Assembly: GCA_905233215.1 (NCBI GenBank)
Contig: CAJODC010000006.1
Location: forward strand, 1 to 45,736
Origin: an uncultured Synergistales bacterium
Lineage (GTDB): Bacteria; Synergistota; Synergistia; Synergistales; Aminobacteriaceae
Direction of reading: 5' to 3'
Length of the DNA: 45,736 nt
Shown: one piece after another, positions 34,903-42,096 of the stretch
Numbering within the stretch: the stretch's first letter is position 1
Layout of the letters: every line of letters starts with the position of its first letter
Position numbers and translations under genes: made by a program
The notes under the pieces: generated by a model
The model's input: the letters and a program-made list of their open reading frames with translations, nothing else
Told to the model about the DNA's origin: nothing
The model's database searches: none

Positions 34903-35922
34903 ATGTTCAAGATTTTACTCTTCGCAATGGCAATACTCTGCACAGCGTCAACAGCGTTCGCTCTCGAAAATGATACCCGAGTGTTCAAGATTGATCCGGC
35001 AATAAAAGCCGAGAAAGTTCACTTCCACAACCGCTACGGAATCGATCTCACCGGCGATATGTACTTCCCCAAAGATTTCGACAAGTCAAAGAAGTACGCA
35101 GCAATCGCAGTCGCAGGACCTTTCGGAGCAGTCAAGGAACAGAGTTCAGGACTCTACGCTCAGGAGATGGCTAAAATGGGTTATGTTGCCGTAGCATTCG
35201 ATCCGTCATTCACGGGCGAGAGCGGCGGAAATGTCCGTTACGTCGCTGACCCGTCAATCAACACCGAAGATTTCTCAGCGGCTGTCGACTTCCTCAGCGT
35301 TCAGGATTATGTCGACCCTGAGAGAATCGGCATCATCGGAATCTGCGGCTGGGGCGGAATGGCTATCAGTGCAGCAGCTATGGACACAAGAATCAAAGCT
35401 ACCGTCTCATCAACAATGTACGACATGACCAGAGTAACCGCTAACGGCTATTTTGACGCTGATAACAACGAAGAAGCCCGTTACAAGAACAAGAAGGCCA
35501 TGAACGAACAGCGCACCAAAGACTACAAAGAAGGCAAATACGCACTCGCAGGAGGAGTTGTTGACCCTCTTCCTGAAGACGCTCCCCAGTTCGTGAAAGA
35601 CTACTACGCCTACTACAAGACACCGAGAGGCTACCACGCAAGAAGCCTCAACTCCAACTCTGGCTGGAACGTAACATCAGCTCTCTCATTCGTCAACATG
35701 CCCCTTCTGGCCTATGCCGGCGAAATCCGTAGCGCAGTCCTCATCGTTCACGGCGAGAAAGCTCACTCAAGGTACTTCAGCGAAGATGCCTTCAAGAAAC
35801 TCAAGGGCGACAACAAAGAACTGATGATTATTCCGGGAGCATCTCACGTTGATTTGTATGACAACATGGAGAAAATACCCTTCGAGAAAATCAAAGAGTT
35901 CTTCGGCAAGTATCTGAAATAA
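34903..35922 (+). CDS. Exported alpha/beta hydrolase (gut-type DLH-like)
   Basis: The 339-residue protein has a signal peptide (MFKILLFAMAILCTASTAFA, cleaved near AFA-LE). It matches a family of exported hydrolases common in gut bacteria. The nucleophile region reads GIIGICGWGGMAISAAAMD, with a cysteine in the expected elbow. TVSSTMYDMTRV and the aspartate/histidine region (IVHGEKAH, PGASHVDLYD) follow. A cysteine nucleophile is usual for dienelactone hydrolases. Substrate unknown; polysaccharide or xenobiotic esters are possible. AGGAGG precedes the ATG. A weak terminator-like hairpin separates it from the reductase lipoprotein 71 bases downstream. Confidence 0.8.
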   Translation: MFKILLFAMAILCTASTAFALENDTRVFKIDPAIKAEKVHFHNRYGIDLTGDMYFPKDFDKSKKYAAIAVAGPFGAVKEQSSGLYAQEMAKMGYVAVAFDPSFTGESGGNVRYVADPSINTEDFSAAVDFLSVQDYVDPERIGIIGICGWGGMAISAAAMDTRIKATVSSTMYDMTRVTANGYFDADNNEEARYKNKKAMNEQRTKDYKEGKYALAGGVVDPLPEDAPQFVKDYYAYYKTPRGYHARSLNSNSGWNVTSALSFVNMPLLAYAGEIRSAVLIVHGEKAHSRYFSEDAFKKLKGDNKELMIIPGASHVDLYDNMEKIPFEKIKEFFGKYLK

Positions 35923-35940
35923 TTTCGGAAAAGACATTCG

Positions 35941-35978
35941 CCCCGCAGGTGTCAAAAGCCTTGCGGGGTTGAATTTTA
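35941..35978 (+). terminator. GC-rich hairpin between hydrolase and aldo/keto reductase genes
   Basis: CCCCGCA (35941-35947) and TGCGGGG (35962-35968) form a 7-bp stem followed by TTGAATTTT. This is a weak terminator or attenuator, so read-through to the reductase is plausible. Confidence 0.5.
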
Positions 35979-35993
35979 ACAGGAGGCTAAAAC

Positions 35994-36902
35994 ATGAAGA
36001 ACATGATCATTTTCGCAATGCTCATCACGGCTTTAACGGCTGGCTGTTCGTCAGGAGGCTCGGCAGGTGAAAGCCCAGTGAATCATCAAGTCCCTCACGT
36101 TACTCTCAACAGCGGTTACACAATGCCAGTCTTGGGTCTAGGTACTTGGACTCTTGACGACAGTACAGCAGAATCAGCAGTGTACACGGCGATTGTTGAG
36201 GGTTACAGGCTTGTTGACACTGCTCAGTATTACGGCAACGAAGAAGGAGTCGGACGTGCCGTTCGTAAAGCAATCAGTGAAGGCATAATCACACGCAAAG
36301 ATATTTTCATCACAACAAAAATCATGCCCGGCAATTATTCAGACCCTGACTCTTCAATCGAAGCGTCATTGAAGCGATTGGGACTCGGATACATTGACCT
36401 CATGCTGATACATCAGCCCGGCTACAATGACGAAGGAGTCTACAAAGCTCTCGAAAGAGCAGTGAACGCAGGGAAAATACGCTCAATAGGAATCTCAAAC
36501 TACTACACGCCGGAAGAATTTGAACGCATCAACAAGAACGCTATCATAACTCCCGCTGTCGTTCAGAACGAGAATCACCCCTATTACCAGAACAATGACC
36601 TTCAGAAATATCTTGAGCGTTACGGAACTTTTGTTGAGTCTTGGTACCCTCTAGGCGGAAGAGGACATACTCAAACTCTTTTCGCTGACGAGAAGATAAC
36701 GGCAATCGCTGAGTCTCACAAAAAGACTCCGGCTCAAATTATTTTGCGATGGCACGTTCAAGCAGGCTACGTTACGATACCGGGTTCAAAAAATCCATCG
36801 CATATCCGGGAGAATATCAGCATATTTGATTTTACTCTCACAAATGACGAGATGAATATTATTTCTCAGCTTGACCGTCAAAAAAGATTCGAGGTTTGGT
36901 AA
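35994..36902 (+). CDS. Lipoprotein aldo/keto reductase
   Basis: Residues 1-18 are a lipoprotein signal (MIIFAMLITALTAGC, lipobox LTAGC). The rest is a complete AKR domain: MPVLGLGTWTLDD, VDTAQYYGNEEGVG (catalytic Asp/Tyr), FITTKIMP (Lys), LMLIHQPGY (His), and the cofactor loop IPGSKNPSHIRENI. AKRs use NAD(P)H and are normally cytoplasmic. A lipid-anchored one in a Gram-negative cell would sit in the periplasm, where NADPH is scarce, which is odd. ATG is 8 bases after AGGAGG. Its neighbour is an exported hydrolase. Alternative: the signal is atypical and the protein stays inside. Confidence 0.85.
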   Translation: MKNMIIFAMLITALTAGCSSGGSAGESPVNHQVPHVTLNSGYTMPVLGLGTWTLDDSTAESAVYTAIVEGYRLVDTAQYYGNEEGVGRAVRKAISEGIITRKDIFITTKIMPGNYSDPDSSIEASLKRLGLGYIDLMLIHQPGYNDEGVYKALERAVNAGKIRSIGISNYYTPEEFERINKNAIITPAVVQNENHPYYQNNDLQKYLERYGTFVESWYPLGGRGHTQTLFADEKITAIAESHKKTPAQIILRWHVQAGYVTIPGSKNPSHIRENISIFDFTLTNDEMNIISQLDRQKRFEVW

Positions 36903-36947
36903 CTTTCAGCCCGTAAACGAGTATAATTATCATTGAGGTGTTTATCA

Positions 36948-37544
36948 ATGGAAAAAATTTACATGCCCGATGATTTAGACTCAGGTGAAAAATTTGCCAA
37001 CACGGAAGAAATGACCCGCATCATTGGTATCAACTTGAAGCGCGCAAGACTTGAACGCGGTTTCTCACTCGATGAAGTGTCGTCAAGAAGCACTGTCAGC
37101 AAAAGTATGCTCAGTGATATTGAGCGCGGAAGGAAATGCCCTACAGTCGCAATACTCTACAAGATCTGCGAGGGTATTCATGTGTCGATGCCTTCACTGC
37201 TCAAGTCTCCCGAAAAGTTCGTTGAAGTCGTCAAAGCCAAGAAAATGGTCAAGCACGGCGGACTCGATCTTCAGTACTTGTTCAGGTACGACATCAACAC
37301 ATCAATGGAGATTCACAAGTTCAAGATCGCTCCCCACACAAGCGTACCGGCAGAGTCTCACGTTGAAAGAATCTGGGAATACATCATGGTCATTGACGGG
37401 ACTTTCACGCTAGTGCTTGACGATGACTCGTACTCGATCAAAAAGGGTGAAGCCATAAGATTTTTGGCGAACAGGAAACACACTTACGCCAACGAGACCG
37501 ATGATGATGTTTTGGCCTACAATATTGTCTATTACGGCGGTTAG
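36948..37544 (+). CDS. XRE-family regulator with cupin domain
   Basis: The 198-residue protein has an N-terminal helix-turn-helix (LKRARLERGFSLDEVSSRS, then SKSMLSDIERGRKCPTVAIL) and a C-terminal cupin barrel (IWEYIMVIDGTFTLVLDD, IKKGEAIRFLANRKHTY). This architecture is shared with regulators of sugar, amine or metabolite genes; the ligand is unknown. I start at ATG 36948 because GAGGTG lies 7 bases before it; an upstream in-frame TTG (36933) is less likely. The next gene begins directly after its stop. Confidence 0.88.
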   Translation: MEKIYMPDDLDSGEKFANTEEMTRIIGINLKRARLERGFSLDEVSSRSTVSKSMLSDIERGRKCPTVAILYKICEGIHVSMPSLLKSPEKFVEVVKAKKMVKHGGLDLQYLFRYDINTSMEIHKFKIAPHTSVPAESHVERIWEYIMVIDGTFTLVLDDDSYSIKKGEAIRFLANRKHTYANETDDDVLAYNIVYYGG

Positions 37545-37988
37545 ATGCTCTACACAGAACTCGTCAACAAGGCAATAGACCTAGCGTATTCCGTACACAA
37601 GGAACAGCGTGATAAAGCTGGCCGTCCGTACATTCTTCACCCTTTCACGGTAGCGATGAAGATGGACACGGAAGCTGAGACCTGCGCTGCTCTTCTTCAT
37701 GATGTTGTCGAGGATTCAGCGGTAACGATTGATGAATTGAGGGAGATTTTTCCGCCGGAAGTGGCTGAAGCCGTAGATGTCCTGACACACAAAAAGGGCG
37801 TAAGCTACGAGGACTATATACGGGAAATCAGAGACAATCCGATAGCACGAAAAGTGAAACTCGCTGACATTGAACACAATACTGACATAACGAGGCTGTC
37901 GGGAAATCCTGAACTTCTCAGAGGTTTTGAGAAGAGACGGGCAAAATATGAGCTTGCGCTGACAATATTAAGTAAAGAGAGGTTTTAA
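37545..37988 (+). CDS. Small HD-domain (p)ppGpp hydrolase-like protein
   Basis: The 147-residue protein is a stand-alone HD domain like MESH1/small alarmone hydrolases. It shows AYSVHKEQRDKAGRPYILHP, then AALLHDVVEDS with the metal-binding HD and ED residues, VDVLTHKKGVSYEDYI and VKLADIEHN. RelA/SpoT N-terminal domains have the same order. No synthetase or TGS/ACT domain is attached. The ATG follows the XRE gene stop directly, and the next gene starts 1 base after its stop, so the three form one operon. A role in tuning (p)ppGpp or another nucleotide is likely; enzymatic activity is unproven. Confidence 0.85.
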   Translation: MLYTELVNKAIDLAYSVHKEQRDKAGRPYILHPFTVAMKMDTEAETCAALLHDVVEDSAVTIDELREIFPPEVAEAVDVLTHKKGVSYEDYIREIRDNPIARKVKLADIEHNTDITRLSGNPELLRGFEKRRAKYELALTILSKERF

Positions 37989-37989
37989 T

Positions 37990-38463
37990 GTGGACGAAGA
38001 TTACTCGGAAGAAATTTTTGACATCATAAGGAATTTTCTTGTCAATGATGACTGGAAGTTTGAATTTGACGAGGAACAGAAATTGTTTCGCTTTTACGTG
38101 GCTGTAGACGGAAGGCTGAAGAATCTGAGATACATTATTCAGATCAGGAGCGATTCATATTCTGTCTACGCTTTCGCACCGATCAACGCTGACAGCAAAG
38201 ACGAGAATGTCATGAAGGAAATGGCTGAATTTTTTTGCAGGGTCAATTACGGTCTCAGGTGCGGAGGTTTCGATTTTGACATGAATGACGGCGAGATACG
38301 CTACAAGGTTTTTGTTGACTGCTTCGGAGTCATGCCGACTGACTCAATCATAAGACGAAGCATAACTATTCCTTCGCTTATGTTTGAGCGTTATTCACCC
38401 GGACTTCTTAATGTCATGTTCGCAGGTTCAACGGCTGTTGAAGCGATAGAAAAGTGTGAATAA
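37990..38463 (+). CDS. YbjN-like domain protein
   Basis: The 157-residue protein has features of the YbjN/sensory-transduction family: FDIIRNFLVNDDWKFEFDEEQ, then alternating strands (RYIIQIRSDSYSVYAF) and FFCRVNYGLRCGGFDFDMNDG, with RYKVFVDC. It has no signal peptide or transmembrane segment, so it is probably cytoplasmic. YbjN proteins are linked to stress and motility but have no known reaction. The start is GTG at 37990, one base after the alarmone hydrolase stop, with GAGAGG as ribosome site. Third gene of the operon. Confidence 0.65.
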   Translation: MDEDYSEEIFDIIRNFLVNDDWKFEFDEEQKLFRFYVAVDGRLKNLRYIIQIRSDSYSVYAFAPINADSKDENVMKEMAEFFCRVNYGLRCGGFDFDMNDGEIRYKVFVDCFGVMPTDSIIRRSITIPSLMFERYSPGLLNVMFAGSTAVEAIEKCE

Positions 38464-38502
38464 AAATTTTCCCTCCCGATTTTGAGTCAGGAGGGAATTT
38501 TT
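38462..38502. terminator. Bidirectional terminator between ybjN-like and glycosidase genes
   Basis: TTCCCTCC (38469-38476) and GGAGGGAA (38490-38497) form a stem with A and T runs on the outer flanks. It serves the + operon and the convergent glycosidase gene. Confidence 0.75.
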
Positions 38503-39971
38503 CATCTCGGCACCGCTCCGAGAGCGTAGCTTATTCTCCGTTCAAAGCCGTCTGACGGTATGTTATAGATTTTCCCATCAATCATGATTTCAGTTGAGCC
38601 TCCTCCGTCAAGGTTCAATGCGTACATCATTCCCTGTCCCATCATTATCTCGGTCAGTTCGCTTATTGTCGCCCCTGATGAGTGCATACCGTTGCGACCG
38701 TCTACGGCCATGAAGACCCATGAGCCTTGAGCGTTTAGGCCTACCGCTGAACGTGGGTGTCTCGCCGAAATCAAGCCGTTCGAGAAATTTTCCTCGTAAC
38801 CGGCAATAGCTCCGTCATCAATCATGATAGGCCCGGCCTGTATAACGTTGTTCATCTCAGGCCAGTAATTTGCCTCCTCAGTTGGCGAAGCGACAGAGAA
38901 CATCACTTCATCGTCATCGTTCCACGCCATGCAGCCCCTCATGTCATTAGGAAGAGTGAAATTTCTTCCGTCTACCCTGAGTGCGCCTATAGGGAAGCCC
39001 TTACCGCCTTTCAATATCCCGAAGAAACCGGCGTTAATGGCGGCCTGTACTTTGTTGTCGCCGTATATTGATGACAGCGTGCGTAGTTCCGTAGGGCCGT
39101 TGTATGAAGCGATGGGCGAAATTCTGAAGTAACTCGGATCAATCACAAGCATCACCCAGAAACGAGGAAGAATATTCGTGTTAGGGTTAGACATTGACGG
39201 AAGAGCCCGGAAGTTCAAGCCTCTTGCGTTTGCTATCGCCTCAAGTCTTCGGACATAGTGATAATCTTCGAGCTTCTGAGACTTTATGCCGTACAATCCG
39301 TTTACGCTCGCTATGCTGACTTCGATTCCTTCTTCGCCGAGTGAGGATTTGAAGTATTCCGCTGCTGCTCTAGTCTTGATACCTTCAGCGAAAAACCGCC
39401 ACGTAGGGATTCCTGTCGGCACTCCTTCACGGTGAATGTAAACCTGAAGGCCTTTAACGGGATTCCGAATCACGTCAAGAGTGAAATTCCTTGAGGCTGT
39501 TGAAAGTTTCTGCAATATATTTCTTGCTGACTGGACTGTCAGTTTCGTGTTGCCTGAAAATCTTTTGCCCTTGAAGTCTGACACCGAAATAATCGGGGGG
39601 TTCATGTGAGTCGCTACGACAAGACAGCCGCGTTCAAACGCTGAAAGAGTCGACTCATCGCTGAAGCCTGTCGGGTAATCCGTGAACAGTCCTGCCTCAA
39701 ACGTTAGTCCCAAGCTCTCAATACACCAACGAAGTGCCTCACGTCTTGTTACGTCAGCGTCAAGTTTGCCTACAGTGTCAGAAACGTAGCCGGTTCTCAG
39801 GAGGAAGCCAGCAGCGTCATTGTAGGGTTCTTCGGGCGAACCGCTCCAATCTATGCCCCTTGACGTGAAAATACCGGTGAGAAATTCATATCGTGTCAAC
39901 GCCTGTGAATTTCCCGAACTTATGACTATGATGATGAAGATTGTTGCGACTTGCTTTAATATTTTTGACAT
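38502..39971 (-). CDS. Exported phosphodiester glycosidase (NAGPA domain) protein
   Basis: The 489-residue protein has a signal peptide (MSKILKQVATIFIIIVISSG). Residues 25-150 contain helical repeats resembling an S-layer-homology (SLH)-like region (YEFLTGIFTSRGI, REALRWCIES). Residues about 165-255 are SPOR-like strands (LQVYIHREGVPTGIPTW). The C-terminal 230 residues are the NAGPA (phosphodiester glycosidase, DUF2233) domain: AINAGFFGI, HPRSAVGLNAQG, and the catalytic-region motif ALNLDGGGSTEM-like (NLDGGGSTEI here). Such domains remove GlcNAc-1-phosphate or act on phosphodiester-linked sugars. It is likely attached to or active at the cell envelope. Substrate in bacteria is unknown. GAGGTG lies 11 bases upstream. 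Confidence 0.82.
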   Translation of the reverse strand: MSKILKQVATIFIIIVISSGNSQALTRYEFLTGIFTSRGIDWSGSPEEPYNDAAGFLLRTGYVSDTVGKLDADVTRREALRWCIESLGLTFEAGLFTDYPTGFSDESTLSAFERGCLVVATHMNPPIISVSDFKGKRFSGNTKLTVQSARNILQKLSTASRNFTLDVIRNPVKGLQVYIHREGVPTGIPTWRFFAEGIKTRAAAEYFKSSLGEEGIEVSIASVNGLYGIKSQKLEDYHYVRRLEAIANARGLNFRALPSMSNPNTNILPRFWVMLVIDPSYFRISPIASYNGPTELRTLSSIYGDNKVQAAINAGFFGILKGGKGFPIGALRVDGRNFTLPNDMRGCMAWNDDDEVMFSVASPTEEANYWPEMNNVIQAGPIMIDDGAIAGYEENFSNGLISARHPRSAVGLNAQGSWVFMAVDGRNGMHSSGATISELTEIMMGQGMMYALNLDGGGSTEIMIDGKIYNIPSDGFERRISYALGAVPR

Positions 39972-40012
39972 TAAGATTTTTTCACCTCGACAAAATTTTT
40001 TCTGAAACCTGA

Positions 40013-40018
40013 TATAAT
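40013..40018 (+). promoter_or_regulatory. -10 box of the 40025-40160 small RNA
   Basis: A perfect TATAAT ends 6 bases before the 5' base of the RNA stem. A TCGACA-like -35 (39987-39992) is 20 bases upstream, longer than ideal. Confidence 0.5.
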
Positions 40019-40024
40019 TCTCAT

Positions 40025-40160
40025 GTGCCTCTGCGGATACACGTGATAATGATTACGTTCTGAGCCAACACTCGCTTCTGTTAGGCTGATGCCAAAGACT
40101 TTGTGTCTTACTTAGGGACGGGTCAGAACACTCTTTACACGGTTTCTGCGGAGGCATTTT
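40025..40160 (+). ncRNA. Structured small RNA, possibly 6S RNA
   Basis: No protein gene fits this gap. The sequence can form a 12-bp closing stem, TGCCTCTGCGGA (40026-40037) with TCTGCGGAGGCA (40045+100: 40145-40156), followed by TTTT. Inside is a large open loop (40038-40056 and 40130-40144), then a second stem, GTTCTGAGCC (40057-40066) with GGGTCAGAAC (40120-40129), one mismatch. A small hairpin GGC TGAT GCC lies at the tip. A closing stem, big central bubble and apical arm is the 6S RNA plan, which mimics an open promoter and sequesters RNA polymerase. The length, about 135 bases, is short for 6S (usually 160-200). Start and end are marked by TATAAT and a T run. A different RNA family is possible. 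Confidence 0.65.
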
Positions 40161-40161
40161 A

Positions 40162-40938
40162 TCACTCAATCAGCCCTAAATGTTCACACGCTTTCAATAT
40201 TCCGCCGTCATCAATATCTTCACACACATAATCAGCCGACTCTCTAGCCTCGACCGAACACGCTCCGACAGCAACGCCGATTTTCGCTCGCCTCAGCATT
40301 TCCGAATCGTTCGGGCCGTCCCCGAAAGTGATCACATCATCGAGGCTCTTGCCCAAGTGAGACATCATCATTTCGATTCCGCTCCATTTTGTTGACGACT
40401 CAATTCTCGCCTCAGTGAAGCCGTGCATAATCTCAAGCCTTACGCCCGAAGGAGGAGCGAAGAATATTCCGTGTCCTGCTGTAAGTTCGCTGTGAGGTCT
40501 CATGATGTAGCAGAGTGTAGCGTGTTCAAGTTCATTCATCGGCCTGAAACAGTCGTAGCCTGCCTGAGCGTTGAAATAATCCCTGAAGGGGTCAAAAGCT
40601 GAGTCAGCGTACAAAAATTTTCGGTCAACAGCAGCCGTTATATCAGGGAATTTTTTTGACACTTCACGGAAGTCATCGAGATATTCATCGGGAAAGTATG
40701 ACGTGTAAATTTCCCGGCCTTTCACGAAAAGTTCAGAGCCTCCAGCGCATACAAGGCAGTCAATCCCGAACTCACGAGCCGTCTTCATCGTCAGAAATCC
40801 CGCTCTCCCTGTAGCAATCGCCGGAACATGGCCGGACTCCCTCAGAAGTTTCACGGCCTTCATTGTTTCCGCCGGGACGTGAGGTCTTCCCTTGTGGCTG
40901 ACCAGCGTGTTGTCAATGTCGAAAAATATATATTTCAT
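40162..40938 (-). CDS. HAD-family (Cof-type) phosphatase
   Basis: The 258-residue protein starts KYIFFDIDNTLVSHKG, with the catalytic aspartate pair in FFDIDNTL. IATGRAG is motif 2, and a lysine region and GDGPNDSEMLRRAKIGVAVG are motifs 3 and 4. The cap is of the Cof/C2 type. Such enzymes dephosphorylate sugar or cofactor phosphates; the substrate cannot be predicted. It is one base from the CobU-like gene, so it is probably co-transcribed with cobU-cobS. It may remove a phosphate in cobalamin assembly (for example from alpha-ribazole phosphate), but that is only contextual inference. Confidence 0.88.
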   Translation of the reverse strand: MKYIFFDIDNTLVSHKGRPHVPAETMKAVKLLRESGHVPAIATGRAGFLTMKTAREFGIDCLVCAGGSELFVKGREIYTSYFPDEYLDDFREVSKKFPDITAAVDRKFLYADSAFDPFRDYFNAQAGYDCFRPMNELEHATLCYIMRPHSELTAGHGIFFAPPSGVRLEIMHGFTEARIESSTKWSGIEMMMSHLGKSLDDVITFGDGPNDSEMLRRAKIGVAVGACSVEARESADYVCEDIDDGGILKACEHLGLIE

Positions 40939-40939
40939 C

Positions 40940-41317
40940 TTACCCCTTCAATCTGAGCGGAAGTCCCGCAAAAATTCTGTCAACAATTTCAGATTCATCA
41001 GCCAAAAATTGATATAACCTTCCTGTCTCATCACGCCATTTCCTCGCAAACGCTTCAACAGGCACAACGCCTCCGCAGATTTCATCGCCGATAATGACGC
41101 TGTGTCTTAGAGTGTCGATTCTGTCAGCAAAAAATTTCAGGGGGTCAATATTACCCTCAAGAAGAATTTTAACGCCGTCATGAATGTTAATGATGAGACC
41201 TGATTTTATTTTTTCGGGCAACTCTGTTGAAAGGTCGGTAATATTCTCGAAGCTGCCGTAAATTTTCAGAGCGTAATTTTTTTTACCCATGTAACGTCCG
41301 CCGATTATCAAATGCAA
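40940..41317 (-). CDS. Short CobU-like protein (adenosylcobinamide kinase/guanylyltransferase family)
   Basis: CobU proteins phosphorylate adenosylcobinamide and add GMP. This 125-residue protein has the C-terminal CobU motif (IIGDEICGGVVPVEAFARKWRD, GRLYQFLADE, VDRIFAGLPLRLKG). It is far shorter than the normal 180 residues. The N-terminal P-loop is degenerate: LIIGGRYMGKKNYA in place of GGARSGKS. The middle region with the guanylate-binding histidine is missing. It may be a reduced kinase or a non-catalytic partner. It overlaps cobS by 10 bases, which supports a cobalamin role. Another guanylyltransferase (CobY) might supply the activity elsewhere. Confidence 0.75.
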   Translation of the reverse strand: MHLIIGGRYMGKKNYALKIYGSFENITDLSTELPEKIKSGLIINIHDGVKILLEGNIDPLKFFADRIDTLRHSVIIGDEICGGVVPVEAFARKWRDETGRLYQFLADESEIVDRIFAGLPLRLKG

Positions 41318-42051
41318 TTCTCTACCACCGTTCCAAAGAGCATAATTATTTCAGAGACTTCAACGAACGCTCCCAACAAATCGCCCGTTATGCCCCCGAA
41401 AATTTTAACGCATATTATCACGTGTATTATCATGCTCAAAGCGAACGAACAAGTAACCCAAAGCCCTCCCATGAATGAGAGTGTCATGAACATCAGAACG
41501 AACGCGAAATTATCGTGTTGATTTCGTGATGAGCCGAGAGTTACGGCAAGACCGTCATTCTTTGCGAATGTCATGTTGCAGAGAAGCAAGGCCATTCCGA
41601 GACGTGAAAAGACGGGAATCAGGGCGATGTGCGAAGATGTTGACAGTTCAGCGAATAGAAGAGTCTTCGACATCATTACCGCCACGCAGCCCATTACGGC
41701 GAAACTCCCGGCGTGCGTGTCGGATAGAATCTTGAGGCGTGTCTGCCGGTCACGGTGAGAGAATAGAGCGTCGCATGTGTCCATCAGTCCGTCAAGGTGC
41801 AATCCTCCCGTGAGTGCCAGCGTGAACATCATCATCATGAATCCACGAAGAGTCGGTGATACTGACGGCATCAACGAGAGAATCAACGACATCATGAGCC
41901 ACAGCATTCCGAGAATAACGCCTGTTACAGGGAGCATCAAGCAGAAGTAACGCAGGTTCTCACTGTCCCATGAGGGAATGAATCTTTTTGGGACCGGGAT
42001 TACCGTTATGAATGTCAACGATGTTATGAATGAACTGAAAATTTTACGCAT
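41308..42051 (-). CDS. cobS: Adenosylcobinamide-GDP ribazoletransferase (cobalamin synthase)
   Basis: CobS joins adenosylcobinamide-GDP with alpha-ribazole at the inner membrane. The 247-residue protein has several hydrophobic segments and the signature GGLHLDGLMDTCDALFSH, with the D-x-x-x-D type metal residues, then SDTHAGSFAVMG and a tail GGITGDLLGA. The start is set at ATG 42051 (MRKIFSS), not an in-frame start 22 codons upstream that lies in the divergent CDF gene. It overlaps the CobU-like gene by 10 bases. It precedes the HAD gene in the same transcript. Confidence 0.92.
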   Translation of the reverse strand: MRKIFSSFITSLTFITVIPVPKRFIPSWDSENLRYFCLMLPVTGVILGMLWLMMSLILSLMPSVSPTLRGFMMMMFTLALTGGLHLDGLMDTCDALFSHRDRQTRLKILSDTHAGSFAVMGCVAVMMSKTLLFAELSTSSHIALIPVFSRLGMALLLCNMTFAKNDGLAVTLGSSRNQHDNFAFVLMFMTLSFMGGLWVTCSFALSMIIHVIICVKIFGGITGDLLGAFVEVSEIIMLFGTVVENCI

Positions 42052-42053
42052 GA

Positions 42054-42062
42054 TGATATACT
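42054..42062 (+). promoter_or_regulatory. Extended -10 promoter of the CDF transporter gene
   Basis: TGATATACT matches TGnTATAnT and lies 34 bases before ATG 42097. The segment lies next to the divergent cobS start. Confidence 0.45.
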
Positions 42063-42096
42063 CTTTTCCCGAATATTTTACAAGGAGATTAACACA

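Noticed and set aside
40025-40160. Signal recognition particle RNA or tmRNA in the 40 kb gap.
   Set aside because: The conserved GGTCAGG...GGAAGG-type motif of SRP RNA and a tRNA-like end for tmRNA are missing.
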